Below, in pieces: positions 16,673 to 24,733 of a DNA stretch of 64,000 bases. Every line of letters starts with the position of its first letter. Within the stretch, counting starts at the first letter, position 1. Both the position numbers and the translations under genes were made by a program. Source of the DNA: Hymenobacter properus (GTDB lineage: Bacteria > Bacteroidota > Bacteroidia > Cytophagales > Hymenobacteraceae); NCBI RefSeq assembly GCF_015694735.1, contig NZ_JADQDP010000003.1, positions 558,001 through 622,000 of the forward strand, written 5' to 3'. The notes under the pieces are model-generated. The model worked only from the letters and a program-made list of their open reading frames with translations. It searched no databases and had not been told where the DNA came from.

Positions 16673-17572
16673 ATGTCCTTACGCCTACTTCTATTAGCAT
16701 TATTTATAGCTGCTTTTACCACATCCAGCTGGGCCCAGCAAGTTCAGATTAAGGGTGTAATTGTGGACAAAGACACCAAGGAGCCGCTGCCTTTTTCTTC
16801 GATAGGCCTGAAAAACGAGCAAATCGGAGCCCTCAGCAACGAGCACGGCATCTTCATTGTGCCGGCACCCACGCAAAACACGGCCGACTCGTTGGTGGTA
16901 GTGGCGCTGGGCTACGCCCGCCGGGCCGTGCTGGTGAAAAAGGGCGTGGCCCTGACCAACCTCACCATCGAGGTGCCCAAGCGGGCCGTCGAGCTGGGTA
17001 ACGTGACGGTGAAGGGTGGCAAGGTGAAAAACCTGGGCCTCGGCGCCAAATCCGACAACCCGGGCGAGGGCATGATTCAGGGCCTGCCGGGCAGCCAGTA
17101 TGCTTTTTTCGTCAAGAATGAAAAGAAGAAAAAGCTAGGCAACGTGCGGACGGTGTCGTTCTACATCGGCGAAAACGGCTTTCCGCGCGAGCCCTTCCGC
17201 GTGCGCCTCTACAAGGCTGATGGTAACTACAACGCCCCCAACACCGACCTGCTCACCGAAAACGTCGTCGTGTCGGCCCCGCAGGGCGGGCAGTGGTACA
17301 CCGTCGACCTGACGCCCTACAACATCAGCGCGCCGGAGGAAGGCTTCTTCGTGGCCATGGAATGGGTGGTGAGCGGCGACAAGTTTTTCGCCACCAACTT
17401 CATGGACGACTATACGCCCTACGGCCAGATTATGCGCCCCACCTTTGAATTTAAAGAAAGCCGCACCTGGAACTACTCCATTGGCAAGGGCTGGAGCCTT
17501 ATCACTGCCTCCAACGGGCAGGGCCTGCGCTACAACGCCATGATTAAGGCTGAGGTGGACATGATTAAGTAG
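16673..17572 (+). CDS. Secreted carboxypeptidase-regulatory-like domain protein (cassette copy 1)
   Basis: 299 residues. A signal peptide (LRLLLLALFIAAFTTSSWAQ) is followed by a CarboxypepD_reg-like beta-sandwich (about 24-110: IKGVIVDKDTKEPLPFSSIGL ... LSNEHGIFIV) and a C-terminal domain of about 180 residues containing GMIQGLPGSQYAFFVKN and FYIGENGFPREPFRVRLY. I do not recognise the C-terminal domain as a named family. It is almost the same length as the protein encoded at 20322-21221. From about residue 115 the two are nearly identical at protein and DNA level, while the N-terminal halves differ clearly. It is convergent with a hydrolase-fold gene (17757-19154), and both share a junction built from a long inverted repeat and a terminator. 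A surface or periplasmic role is likely; nothing more specific can be said. Confidence 0.85.
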   Translation: MSLRLLLLALFIAAFTTSSWAQQVQIKGVIVDKDTKEPLPFSSIGLKNEQIGALSNEHGIFIVPAPTQNTADSLVVVALGYARRAVLVKKGVALTNLTIEVPKRAVELGNVTVKGGKVKNLGLGAKSDNPGEGMIQGLPGSQYAFFVKNEKKKKLGNVRTVSFYIGENGFPREPFRVRLYKADGNYNAPNTDLLTENVVVSAPQGGQWYTVDLTPYNISAPEEGFFVAMEWVVSGDKFFATNFMDDYTPYGQIMRPTFEFKESRTWNYSIGKGWSLITASNGQGLRYNAMIKAEVDMIK

Positions 17573-17758
17573 TCCGAACCGCAGATTCTGCAGATTGAAC
17601 GGATTTCACAGATTCATTGCTGCGCTGTTCGGGTCATTCTAGCTTTGCAAAAGTCATAAAAGAAAAAGGCCCTACTTGTGTAGGGCCTTTTTTGTGCAGC
17701 AGCAGAGCCGTTAGAATCTGTGAAATCCGTTCAATCTGCTTAATCTGCGGTTCGGACT
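17571..17758. repeat. 45-bp inverted repeat flanking a terminator (cassette 1 junction)
   Basis: Arms 17571-17615 and 17714-17758 are reverse complements with two mismatches (core CGCAGATT..GCAGATTGAACGG). They begin inside the TAG stop codons of both convergent genes, so each mRNA ends with the same extension. The same arrangement recurs at 21221-21411. Confidence 0.9.
17663..17693. terminator. Bidirectional terminator, cassette 1
   Basis: AAAAAGGCCCTAC / GTAGGGCCTTTTTT hairpin with a 4-nt loop and T runs on both strands, between two convergent genes and inside the long inverted repeat. Confidence 0.9.
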
Positions 17759-19154
17759 ACTTCTTCACGCCCAGGCCCACAATCCATTCGCGGATGGTTT
17801 CCAATGCGGCGGGCGAGAACAGGGGTAGCATTTCGCCGTTCATCAAGGTCCATTCGGTTTTGGGGGGCTGAAACAAGTGGTTGACGCCGGGCAGGCGCTT
17901 GGATACAGTGCCGCGGTTGATGCTACGCAGCTCCTTCTCCAGCGCGGTGAGATGCAGCTCGGCCGGAGCTTGCAAGTCGTTGGTGCCATTGAGCAATAGC
18001 ACCGGGCAGCTCACCTCATCCAGTTCGGCGATAGGGTCGAACGACAAAAAATAGGTTCGCCAAGGCGTGAGCAGTTGGGCTGCCTGGGCCTGGGCCGCTT
18101 TGGCGTCGAGGTTGGGCTGGTCCTGCCGCATCATGTTGGCCACAATGGCCTGGGCCTGCGGGGTGCCCGTCTGGCGCATAATGTCGTACATGGTGCGCTG
18201 GCGCTCGTAGGCGGCCTGCACTTTCGCAGGGTCTATTTTCTGCGCCTTTTGCTCGTCTACCAGCTGCTGCAGTAAGGTCTGCTCGCCGGTGAGGCCATAG
18301 CCAGCGAGCGAGATAACAAAGGCCGGCGGCAGCGGCTTGCCAGCCGCCAGCAGGGCCACGTTGGCGCCTTCGCCGTGGCCTATCACGCCAATGCGGTTGA
18401 TGTTGATTTCCAGCTGCGAGCGCAGGAAGTTGAGGGCGGCCTGCACGTCGCTCACCAGCATGGCGGTGGTGGCGGTGTTGGTGTTGCCCCCCGATTTGCC
18501 CACGCCCCGGTCGTCGTAGCGCAGCACGGCAATGCCCCGGCGGGTGAGGTAATCAGCCAGCGAGCCCATCAGATGGTAGTCGCCGATGGTGCCGTCGCGG
18601 TCCTGTGCGCCCACGTCGCTCACCAGCACCACGGCCGGAAACGGCCCTTTGCCAGCCGGAATGGTGAAGGTGCCGGCCAAGTTTAGCCGGCCCACGGGGT
18701 TGTTGAAGGTCACCTCCTCTTCGCGGTACGGCGGCGTGAGGCGCGTGCCCGGCCCCGTGACGGTGGGCATGGGGAAATAGTACAGGCGCACCGTCGATTT
18801 CTCCTGTCCCTGCGTCCAGGTACCGTTTAGCTCGCGCTTGGTGCGGTCGAAGCGGGCGGCAAAGCGGCTGTCGGCGCCCGGCATGCGCATCAGCACCGAG
18901 TCGCCGCGCACGGTCAGCTCGGTTTCCATGCGGCTTACTTTCTGGGCAGGCACGTCGAGGGCGGCAAAAAATTTACCGTTCGACAGCGGCACCACGCTGA
19001 TGGTCACGTCCAGTTGCCCACCCAGCAGGGGCAGTTTTCCTTTCCACAAGCCGCCCAGGGGCAGCACCTCTTCAGCAGGCGTGCCGGCCGCCTTGGCTCC
19101 CCCCGCGCCTAGTATGCTCAACAGTAGCAGAACCCCGAGTAAACACTTTTTCAT
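17757..19154 (-). CDS. Secreted alpha/beta-hydrolase-fold protein without serine nucleophile (cassette copy 1)
   Basis: 465 residues: signal peptide (KKCLLGVLLLLSILGAGGAKA), an N-terminal beta domain of about 120 residues (LGGLWKGKLPLLGGQLDVTI), then an alpha/beta hydrolase domain typical of the S9-like family (PAVVLVSDVGAQDRDGT, LADYLTRRGIAVLRYDDRGVGKSGG). The nucleophile elbow, normally GHSEG in this family, reads GHGEG (VIGHGEGANVALL), so the catalytic serine is glycine. The acid (LLNGTNDLQAP) and histidine (PGVNHLFQP) positions are kept. The protein may therefore be a binding or structural relative, or use different chemistry. The paralogue at 21416-22834 has the same replacement. It is convergent with the carboxypeptidase-regulatory gene and ends in the shared inverted repeat. 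Confidence 0.85.
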   Translation of the reverse strand: MKKCLLGVLLLLSILGAGGAKAAGTPAEEVLPLGGLWKGKLPLLGGQLDVTISVVPLSNGKFFAALDVPAQKVSRMETELTVRGDSVLMRMPGADSRFAARFDRTKRELNGTWTQGQEKSTVRLYYFPMPTVTGPGTRLTPPYREEEVTFNNPVGRLNLAGTFTIPAGKGPFPAVVLVSDVGAQDRDGTIGDYHLMGSLADYLTRRGIAVLRYDDRGVGKSGGNTNTATTAMLVSDVQAALNFLRSQLEININRIGVIGHGEGANVALLAAGKPLPPAFVISLAGYGLTGEQTLLQQLVDEQKAQKIDPAKVQAAYERQRTMYDIMRQTGTPQAQAIVANMMRQDQPNLDAKAAQAQAAQLLTPWRTYFLSFDPIAELDEVSCPVLLLNGTNDLQAPAELHLTALEKELRSINRGTVSKRLPGVNHLFQPPKTEWTLMNGEMLPLFSPAALETIREWIVGLGVKK

Positions 19155-19353
19155 CCCGTATTAATGCAAATCCAGTTATGGCATCTGCAAGATACACAAT
19201 AACTGCCTCATGCCCTAAAATCGGGCTTGTTCGCAACGCGCCAGCGGCAACTCAATAGGTCTGTAAAAACATCAATTTCATTCGCTATTATCATAATAAA
19301 CTTATAATCAATAAAATGCTCTATATGCTTCGAAGCAAGCATAGGGCAGTAAA

Positions 19354-19386
19354 GCAAAAAGGCCCAGCCGTGTGCACGGCCGGGCC
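19354..19386 (-). terminator. Terminator of the OmpA lipoprotein gene
   Basis: On the minus strand GGCCCGGCCGTG-CA-CACGGCTGGGCC (one mismatch) followed by TTTTTGCTTT, about 30 nt after the OmpA stop. The remaining 19155-19353 stretch shows no gene. Confidence 0.85.
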
Positions 19387-19416
19387 TCAACTAAGCTTGC
19401 AAACGCAATGAGCGGG

Positions 19417-20034
19417 CTACTTGGTGCGCACCGCAATTTCCACGCGGCGGTTTTCCTGGCGGCCGGCAGCAGTTGCATTGGTGGCGGCAGGCATTGCCTC
19501 GCCCATGGGCTCTACACTCACACGGCTGGCATCGATGCTGCCGTTGGTGACGAGGTAGTTTTTCACGGCTTCGGCGCGCTTCTCGCTCAACTCCTTATTG
19601 TAGTCTTTGTCGCCGCGCGAGTCGGCAAAGCCCATCACGCGCACCTGGCGGGAACTATAGCGCTGGCCAATGGAACCCGTAATCTGCTTCAGCGCTTCGG
19701 CGGCGGAGGGCTTGATGTCGGCCTTATCGGTGTCGAACAATATCTTCTCGTCTACGCTGTACACGTTGTAGGTGCTGTCGCCGCGCACACTCACGCCGGG
19801 CAGCGTGATTTCCTTGAACTTCACGTCGGCCAGCTTGGCCTTGGTCAGGTCCCAGGCATTGTCGGCGGCATCGGCGGCGCCGGCGGCCATGTCGCCGGCC
19901 GTCTGGCCGGTGCGCGCCATCACGGCGGTGTCCTGGCCGGCTTCGCTGAGCTGGTCTTTGGTTTCGGAGTGCTTGGTTTCGCAGCTGGCCAGCAGCGCCG
20001 TGGCGGCCAGCAGCGACAGGAGGGATTTTTTCAT
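19417..20034 (-). CDS. OmpA-family lipoprotein
   Basis: 205 residues. A lipoprotein signal peptide with lipobox (MKKSLLSLLAATALLASC, lipidated Cys18) precedes a short helical linker (about 25-65) and an OmpA C-terminal peptidoglycan-binding domain (about 90-203) with FDTDKADIKPSAAEAL, VMGFADSRGDKDYNKELSEKRAEAVKNYL and the final NRRVEIAV. It would anchor the outer membrane to peptidoglycan. The gene stands between the two copies of the duplicated cassette and has its own terminator. It has no paralogue in the window, so the duplication spans but does not include it. Confidence 0.93.
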   Translation of the reverse strand: MKKSLLSLLAATALLASCETKHSETKDQLSEAGQDTAVMARTGQTAGDMAAGAADAADNAWDLTKAKLADVKFKEITLPGVSVRGDSTYNVYSVDEKILFDTDKADIKPSAAEALKQITGSIGQRYSSRQVRVMGFADSRGDKDYNKELSEKRAEAVKNYLVTNGSIDASRVSVEPMGEAMPAATNATAAGRQENRRVEIAVRTK

Positions 20035-20281
20035 GGCTAGAGAAAGTAGGAGTAAAAGTGAGAACGAGCCCCATTACGCAACCAAGACAGCTATGTTATT
20101 TTTTTTAGAAACCCGGCTTAAAATTCAGTTTTTTTTGGGGGTACAATAAAATCGTTCAAGCATTATTTTTGTAGTAATAAAAGCCATTTTCAGGCATTAG
20201 GCGGCTGAATTTAATTTGCATTCAGCGGGCCGCTTATTGCGCTCAGTCAATGGTATTGATGATACTCTGGCTCAGAATTTG

Positions 20282-20289
20282 TAAATTTG
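20282..20289 (+). promoter_or_regulatory. Possible -7 element (distal), cassette copy 2
   Basis: TAAATTTG, 33-36 nt upstream of the ATG pair at 20322/20325, would give a short leader. A second exact match, TATATTTG, lies at 20311-20318. Confidence 0.4.
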
Positions 20290-20310
20290 CCAGTCGCCTT
20301 CCCATTATCT

Positions 20311-20318
20311 TATATTTG
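20311..20318 (+). promoter_or_regulatory. Possible -7 element adjacent to start codon, cassette copy 2
   Basis: TATATTTG, with only 3 nt before ATG 20322 and 6 nt before ATG 20325. If used, the transcript would start at or next to the start codon (leaderless). Confidence 0.4.
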
Positions 20319-20321
20319 GCA

Positions 20322-21221
20322 ATGATGAAACGCTTACCTCTTATCGCTTTTTGGGTTCTGCTACTATTGCCCGCGCTAAGCTGGGCGCAGGAGAACCGTA
20401 TTACCGGCCGCGTCGTGGATGCCAAGACCAAAGACCCGGTGCCCTTCGCTTCTATTGGCCTGCGCGAAGAAGGTACTGGAGCTCTTACAAATGAATATGG
20501 CTATTTCCAGCTGGCTGGCTTGGAAAAGACCAGCCAAGACTCGCTGATTGTGATGACGTTGGGCTACGAGCGCAGTGCCGTGCTCATCAAGCGTGGCAGC
20601 ACCGAAGACCTCATCATCGAACTGAAAAAGCGCGAGGTAAAGCTGGAAGGCTTCACCGTGAAAGGTGGCAAGGTGAAGAACTTAGAACTGGGTTCGAAGT
20701 CGAATAATCCTGGTGAAGGCATGATTCAGGGCCTGCCGGGCAGCCAGTATGCTTTTTTCGTGAAAAACGATAAGCAGAAAAAGCTAGGCAACGTGCGGAC
20801 GGTGTCATTCTACATCGGCGAGAACGGTTTTCCGCGCGAGCCCTTCCGCGTGCGCCTCTACAAGGCCGACGGCAACTACAACGCCCCCAACACCGACCTG
20901 CTCACCGAAAACGTCGTCGTGTCGGCCTCGCGCGGCGGCGAGTGGTATACCATCGACCTGAGCAGCTACAACATCCCGGCACCCGAGGAAGGCTTCTTCG
21001 TGGCCATGGAATGGATTGTGGGTGGCGACAAGTTCTATACCACCAACTTCATGGACAACTACACGCCCTACGGCCAGATTATGCGCCCCACCTTCGAATA
21101 CAAGGAAAGCCGCACCTGGAGCTATACCATCGGCAAGGGCTGGAACCTACTGACGCTGGCCAACGGCCAGGGCCGCCGCTACAACGCCATGATTAAGGCT
21201 GAGGTGGACATGATTAAGTAG
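20322..21221 (+). CDS. Secreted carboxypeptidase-regulatory-like domain protein (cassette copy 2)
   Basis: 299 residues from ATG 20322 (or 298 from the adjacent ATG 20325); upstream in-frame codons encode no plausible leader. The signal peptide KRLPLIAFWVLLLLPALSWAQ precedes a CarboxypepD_reg-like domain (ITGRVVDAKTKDPVPFASIGL) and the same unnamed C-terminal domain as the protein at 16673-17572. From GMIQGLPGSQYAFFVKN onward the two differ at only scattered residues. Long DNA blocks around 20830-20925 are essentially the same as 17170-17270, which suggests recent duplication or gene conversion restricted to the C-terminal half. It is convergent with the second hydrolase-fold gene. Confidence 0.85.
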   Translation: MMKRLPLIAFWVLLLLPALSWAQENRITGRVVDAKTKDPVPFASIGLREEGTGALTNEYGYFQLAGLEKTSQDSLIVMTLGYERSAVLIKRGSTEDLIIELKKREVKLEGFTVKGGKVKNLELGSKSNNPGEGMIQGLPGSQYAFFVKNDKQKKLGNVRTVSFYIGENGFPREPFRVRLYKADGNYNAPNTDLLTENVVVSASRGGEWYTIDLSSYNIPAPEEGFFVAMEWIVGGDKFYTTNFMDNYTPYGQIMRPTFEYKESRTWSYTIGKGWNLLTLANGQGRRYNAMIKAEVDMIK

Positions 21222-21411
21222 TCTGAATCGCAGATTCTGCAGATTGAACGGATTGCGCAGATTCTAACGGCGCAATTTGCGACATAGAAAAGGCCCTACA
21301 CGTGCGTGTAGGGCCTTTCTCTTTTATTCGTTTCGCAGAGCAAGAATAGTTAGGATAGTGCGGCAATGAATCTGCGCAATCCGTTCAATCTGCAGAATCT
21401 GCGGTTCAGAC
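21221..21411. repeat. 44-bp inverted repeat flanking a terminator (cassette 2 junction)
   Basis: Arms 21221-21264 and 21368-21411 are reverse complements with one mismatch and share the CGCAGATTCTGCAGATTGAACGG core with the repeat at 17571-17758. They bracket the terminator and reach to within a few bases of the stop codons of both convergent genes. Confidence 0.9.
21288..21319. terminator. Bidirectional terminator, cassette 2
   Basis: AAAAGGCCCTACACG / CGTGTAGGGCCTTTC hairpin, in the same position and with the same GGCCCTAC core as the cassette 1 terminator. Confidence 0.88.
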
Positions 21412-21415
21412 GCCG

Positions 21416-22834
21416 CTACTTCTTCGCTTGCGCTACAATCCATTCGCGGATGGTTTCCTCGGCTTCGGGCGAGAAGTTGGGCTGGGGCTGGCCGTTGATG
21501 ATGGGCCATTTGGTGGCATCGGGCTGGAAGAGGTGGTTCACACCTTGCAGCTTTTTCACGGTCACGCCTTTGTTCTTGCTCAGGCCGTTTTTCAGCGCGT
21601 TTAGGTTGGCGTCGGCGTTGATGGTGAGGTCGGACGTGCCGTTGAGGAGCAACACCGGGCAAGTCACAGCCGACAGCTTCTCGATGGGGTTGAACGCCAG
21701 GAAATAGCGGTAGCGGGGCGAGGTCATCTCGGCGGCGCTGGCCTGGGCCGTAGCGTTGTCGATGGCTGCGTTGCTTTGCTTTAGCATGTTGGCCACAATG
21801 GCCTGGGCTTGGGCGTTGTCGGTGGTTTGCCGAATGATTTCCAGCATGGCTTGCTGGCGCTTGGTGGCGGCTTCAATCTGCGCATTTTCGGTGCCGAGCG
21901 TGCGCAGGGTGGTGGCCTGCTGCTGCACCACAATGTCGCGGCCGGGCAGGCCGTAGGCGGCCAGCGTCACCACGAAAGCCGGCGGCAGGGGCTGCGCGGC
22001 GGCTAGCAGGGCCACGTTGCCGCCTTCGCCGTGACCCACCAGGCCGAGGTGGGCCAGGTCGATTTCGGGGCGGGTGCGCAGGTAATTGAGGCCGGCTTGG
22101 GCGTCACTCACCAGGTCAGCGGTGGTCACGGCAGGAGTGCCGCCCGATTTACCGGTGCCCCGGTCATCGAAGCGTAGCACGGCCACGCCGCGGCGGGTGA
22201 GGTAGTCGGCCAGCAGGCCCAGGGGGGCGAAGTCGCCCACGGTGCCGTCGCGGTCCTGCGGGCCGGCATCGGAAAGCAGCACCACGGCTGGGAAGGGGCC
22301 TGGGCCGGCTGGGATGGTGAGCATGCCGGCCAGGCGGGTGTTCACGGTGAGGTTGCTGAAGGTGGCTTCTTCTTCGCGGTAGGGCGGGGTGAGGCGCACG
22401 TTCTTGGCGTTCATGGCCGGCAGGGGGCTGAAGGTGAGCGTCATGGGCACTTTGAAGCCGGGCGACTGCCAGGTGCCGGCCATCTGCTTGCCATCGGCCG
22501 AAACGCGGCCGGTGAAGCGGGTGGCCGCTTCTTCGGCATATAGGCGCACGGTATCGCCCTTCACCTCGGTTTTTACGGCCATGCGGCTCACCTTCTGCAG
22601 GGGCACGTCGAGGGTAGCGAAGTATTCGCCGCCGGTAAGCTTCACAAAACGGAAGATGACTTCGAGCTGGCCGCCGGGCACTTTCAGCTGGCCCTTCCAG
22701 AGGCCATCGAGGGCGGGCGCATCGGCAGCGGCCAACGGGGCGGTGCTCGGGCGGGCCCAGCCGTGATTAGCGATGGAGAAGCAGAATAAGAACGCGCCCA
22801 GGAGGCGCAGTAAACGATAGGTATTAATGGTCAT
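21416..22834 (-). CDS. Secreted alpha/beta-hydrolase-fold protein without serine nucleophile (cassette copy 2)
   Basis: 472 residues, paralogous to the product of 17757-19154 along its whole length: signal peptide (about 1-28), N-terminal beta domain (LDGLWKGQLKVPGGQLEVIF), and alpha/beta hydrolase domain (PAVVLLSDAGPQDRDGT, LADYLTRRGVAVLRFDDRGTGKSGG). The elbow again reads GHGEG (LVGHGEGGNVALL), so the loss of the catalytic serine predates or accompanied the duplication. Asp (LLNGTSDLTIN) and His (QGVNHLFQP) positions remain. The two hydrolases are more diverged from one another than the C-terminal halves of their convergent neighbours. A TAACTTTG -7 element is found 37 nt upstream. Confidence 0.85.
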   Translation of the reverse strand: MTINTYRLLRLLGAFLFCFSIANHGWARPSTAPLAAADAPALDGLWKGQLKVPGGQLEVIFRFVKLTGGEYFATLDVPLQKVSRMAVKTEVKGDTVRLYAEEAATRFTGRVSADGKQMAGTWQSPGFKVPMTLTFSPLPAMNAKNVRLTPPYREEEATFSNLTVNTRLAGMLTIPAGPGPFPAVVLLSDAGPQDRDGTVGDFAPLGLLADYLTRRGVAVLRFDDRGTGKSGGTPAVTTADLVSDAQAGLNYLRTRPEIDLAHLGLVGHGEGGNVALLAAAQPLPPAFVVTLAAYGLPGRDIVVQQQATTLRTLGTENAQIEAATKRQQAMLEIIRQTTDNAQAQAIVANMLKQSNAAIDNATAQASAAEMTSPRYRYFLAFNPIEKLSAVTCPVLLLNGTSDLTINADANLNALKNGLSKNKGVTVKKLQGVNHLFQPDATKWPIINGQPQPNFSPEAEETIREWIVAQAKK

Positions 22835-22871
22835 AGCTTAAAGGAAGGGCAACGGAAATGCCAATGGCCCC

Positions 22872-22879
22872 CAAAGTTA
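22872..22879 (-). promoter_or_regulatory. -7 promoter element of hydrolase-fold gene copy 2
   Basis: TAACTTTG on the minus strand fits TAnnTTTG; 37 nt before the ATG at 22834. Confidence 0.5.
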
Positions 22880-22935
22880 TCAGTAGCAAAATAAATATCC
22901 TGCCAATCTTTCATAGCGCCATCGTTTGCAGTGAA

Positions 22936-22969
22936 AAAGCCCTCGTTTCCGACCGGAAACGAGGGCTTT
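22936..22969 (-). terminator. Terminator of the receptor/amine oxidase operon
   Basis: Perfect 15-bp stem (22936-22950 with 22955-22969, loop GACC) followed by T residues on the minus strand, about 20 nt after the amine oxidase stop. Confidence 0.9.
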
Positions 22970-22990
22970 GCGATTGATTGGGCCTGGAGA

Positions 22991-24679
22991 CTAGGCTGGC
23001 ATCAGTGCCTGGCGCAGCCGCGATACCAATGCCACTTTTTTGGTAGTAGCGGCTTGCAAGATGGCCTGGGCAGCGAGGCGGCCGGTTTCGGCGGCCCCAT
23101 TCATGTAGCCCTGGAAATAGGCGCTGCAGTGCTCACCGGCGAAGAACAGGTTGCCCACGGGCCGGCCTTCGGCGCCGGCTATGGTGGTGTACTGACCGGG
23201 GCGGTAGCAGGCATAACTGGCCAGCGTGAGCGGGTGGCTGGGCCAGTGGAAGCGTTCCACCTTGCCGTTGTACTGGGCCTGGGTGCCGGGCCAGGCAGCT
23301 TCCAGCGTGGGCAGGAAGCGACTTACCTGCGAATGCGGCGAGCCCGTGCCCATGTCCACGCCCACCTGGCCGCCTACAAACACGGTGTAGGCGCCGGCGG
23401 TGCCGGGCTGCAGCTGGCTGCCATCCCAGCCGCCCTGCGCGGCCTGGTCGGTGAAGAGGTAGCCGGTGTAGCCGTTGGTGCGCCAAGGACGGCTGTTGAA
23501 GCCCAGAAACAGCTTGGCGTTGGTGCCGTAGCCCAGGTTGTTGATGGCGTTGGTTTTCCAGGCGGGCAGGGGCAAGTTCAGGGCCACTTGGCGCAGCACG
23601 GTGAACGGAATGGTGAGCACCACCACATCGGCCGTGACGGTGACGGTGCTGCCACTGGGCTGCTGGAAGGTAAGAATGTATTCGTCGGCCGGCTTGGTGA
23701 TGGCCGTGAGCTTGTGCTGCAGCGTGATTTGGCCAGCTAGGCGCTGGGCCAGGGCATCGGTGAGGCGCTGGTTGCCGCCCTGGATTTTATATCGTTCGTC
23801 GCTGATACCGAAGATGTCGAACGTGCCCTTGCGGGTATCGGGCGAGAACATCCACAGAAAGTTGATGGCCGTTTGCTGGTTGGCTTCGAGGCCGTATTCG
23901 GTCACGTAAGCCACTTCGAGCAGGGTGCGAATCATGCCCACCATCCCGATGGAATCGAAATAGCCTGAGATGGACAGCTGGTCGAAGGGACCGGCCGCAC
24001 CGTAGTTGTCGAACACGATGGTGTTGGGCATGGCCCGCACGTCGTCGGTGATGCGGGCCACGTAGGGTTGGAAGGCCTGAATCACCTCCTGCAGCGAGTA
24101 GCGGCGGTTGTTGAGGAAGTAAGTGTCCTTGATAAGGGCCGTTTCGCTGGGGGCCTCCACATCGAGCAGCGGCAGGCCGAACTCCTGCGCCAGGTTCAGC
24201 ATGTCGATGTGGCCGCTGTCGATGAACTCGCCGCCGAGCTCGGTGGTGAGGCCGGCGCCCATCAGGTTTTTGGCGGTGAAAATGCGCCCGCCCACGCGGC
24301 TGCCAGCCTCGTAGATGCTGGCCGTGATGCCGCCTCGCTGCAGCTTGTAGGCGCAGTTGAGGCCGGCCATGCCCGCTCCTACCACCACCACCCGGGCCGC
24401 CCCACCCTGAGCATTGCTGGCCTTGAAGGCCGTGAGGTCGGCGGCGGGCTCTACGGCTACGGTTTCGCAGGCAGCAAGCAGCCCTGTGGCCCCGGCCAGC
24501 ACGCCGAACTTGGCGCCAGTGGCCAGAAAACGGCGGCGGCTGTGGTCTTCGGCCTGCTCAACAAGCTCCGCCACGGTGGGCGCGCCGGGCTGTTCGGCCG
24601 CCACAGCCAGGCCAAAGGCCTTTTGGAGGGAGCGCAGCAAATCGGTGCGGGCAGGGCGTGGCGTAGAAAATTCGTTCAT
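22991..24679 (-). CDS. Tat-exported flavin monoamine oxidase family protein
   Basis: 562 residues. An N-terminal cytoplasmic-type leader of about 47 residues precedes a twin-arginine signal (RRRFLATG, 48-55) with a possible lipobox (LLAAC, Cys71). The FAD-binding Rossmann motif VVVGAGMAGLNCAYKL starts near residue 98, with the downstream GSRVGGRI motif. The C-terminal FAD motif is NLFFAGEHCSAYFQGYMNGAAETGRLAA. The family comprises monoamine, polyamine and L-amino-acid oxidases, which release H2O2 and ammonia. The substrate cannot be assigned from sequence. The long pre-Tat extension is unusual but continuous. The gene lies 54 nt after a TonB-dependent receptor gene on the same strand, so a substrate taken up through the outer membrane may be oxidised in the periplasm. 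Confidence 0.88.
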   Translation of the reverse strand: MNEFSTPRPARTDLLRSLQKAFGLAVAAEQPGAPTVAELVEQAEDHSRRRFLATGAKFGVLAGATGLLAACETVAVEPAADLTAFKASNAQGGAARVVVVGAGMAGLNCAYKLQRGGITASIYEAGSRVGGRIFTAKNLMGAGLTTELGGEFIDSGHIDMLNLAQEFGLPLLDVEAPSETALIKDTYFLNNRRYSLQEVIQAFQPYVARITDDVRAMPNTIVFDNYGAAGPFDQLSISGYFDSIGMVGMIRTLLEVAYVTEYGLEANQQTAINFLWMFSPDTRKGTFDIFGISDERYKIQGGNQRLTDALAQRLAGQITLQHKLTAITKPADEYILTFQQPSGSTVTVTADVVVLTIPFTVLRQVALNLPLPAWKTNAINNLGYGTNAKLFLGFNSRPWRTNGYTGYLFTDQAAQGGWDGSQLQPGTAGAYTVFVGGQVGVDMGTGSPHSQVSRFLPTLEAAWPGTQAQYNGKVERFHWPSHPLTLASYACYRPGQYTTIAGAEGRPVGNLFFAGEHCSAYFQGYMNGAAETGRLAAQAILQAATTKKVALVSRLRQALMPA

Positions 24680-24733
24680 ATCGGGTGGGAAAAATGGATG
24701 GGATGAAGCATGTCAGAAGCCAAAGCTAATGCT

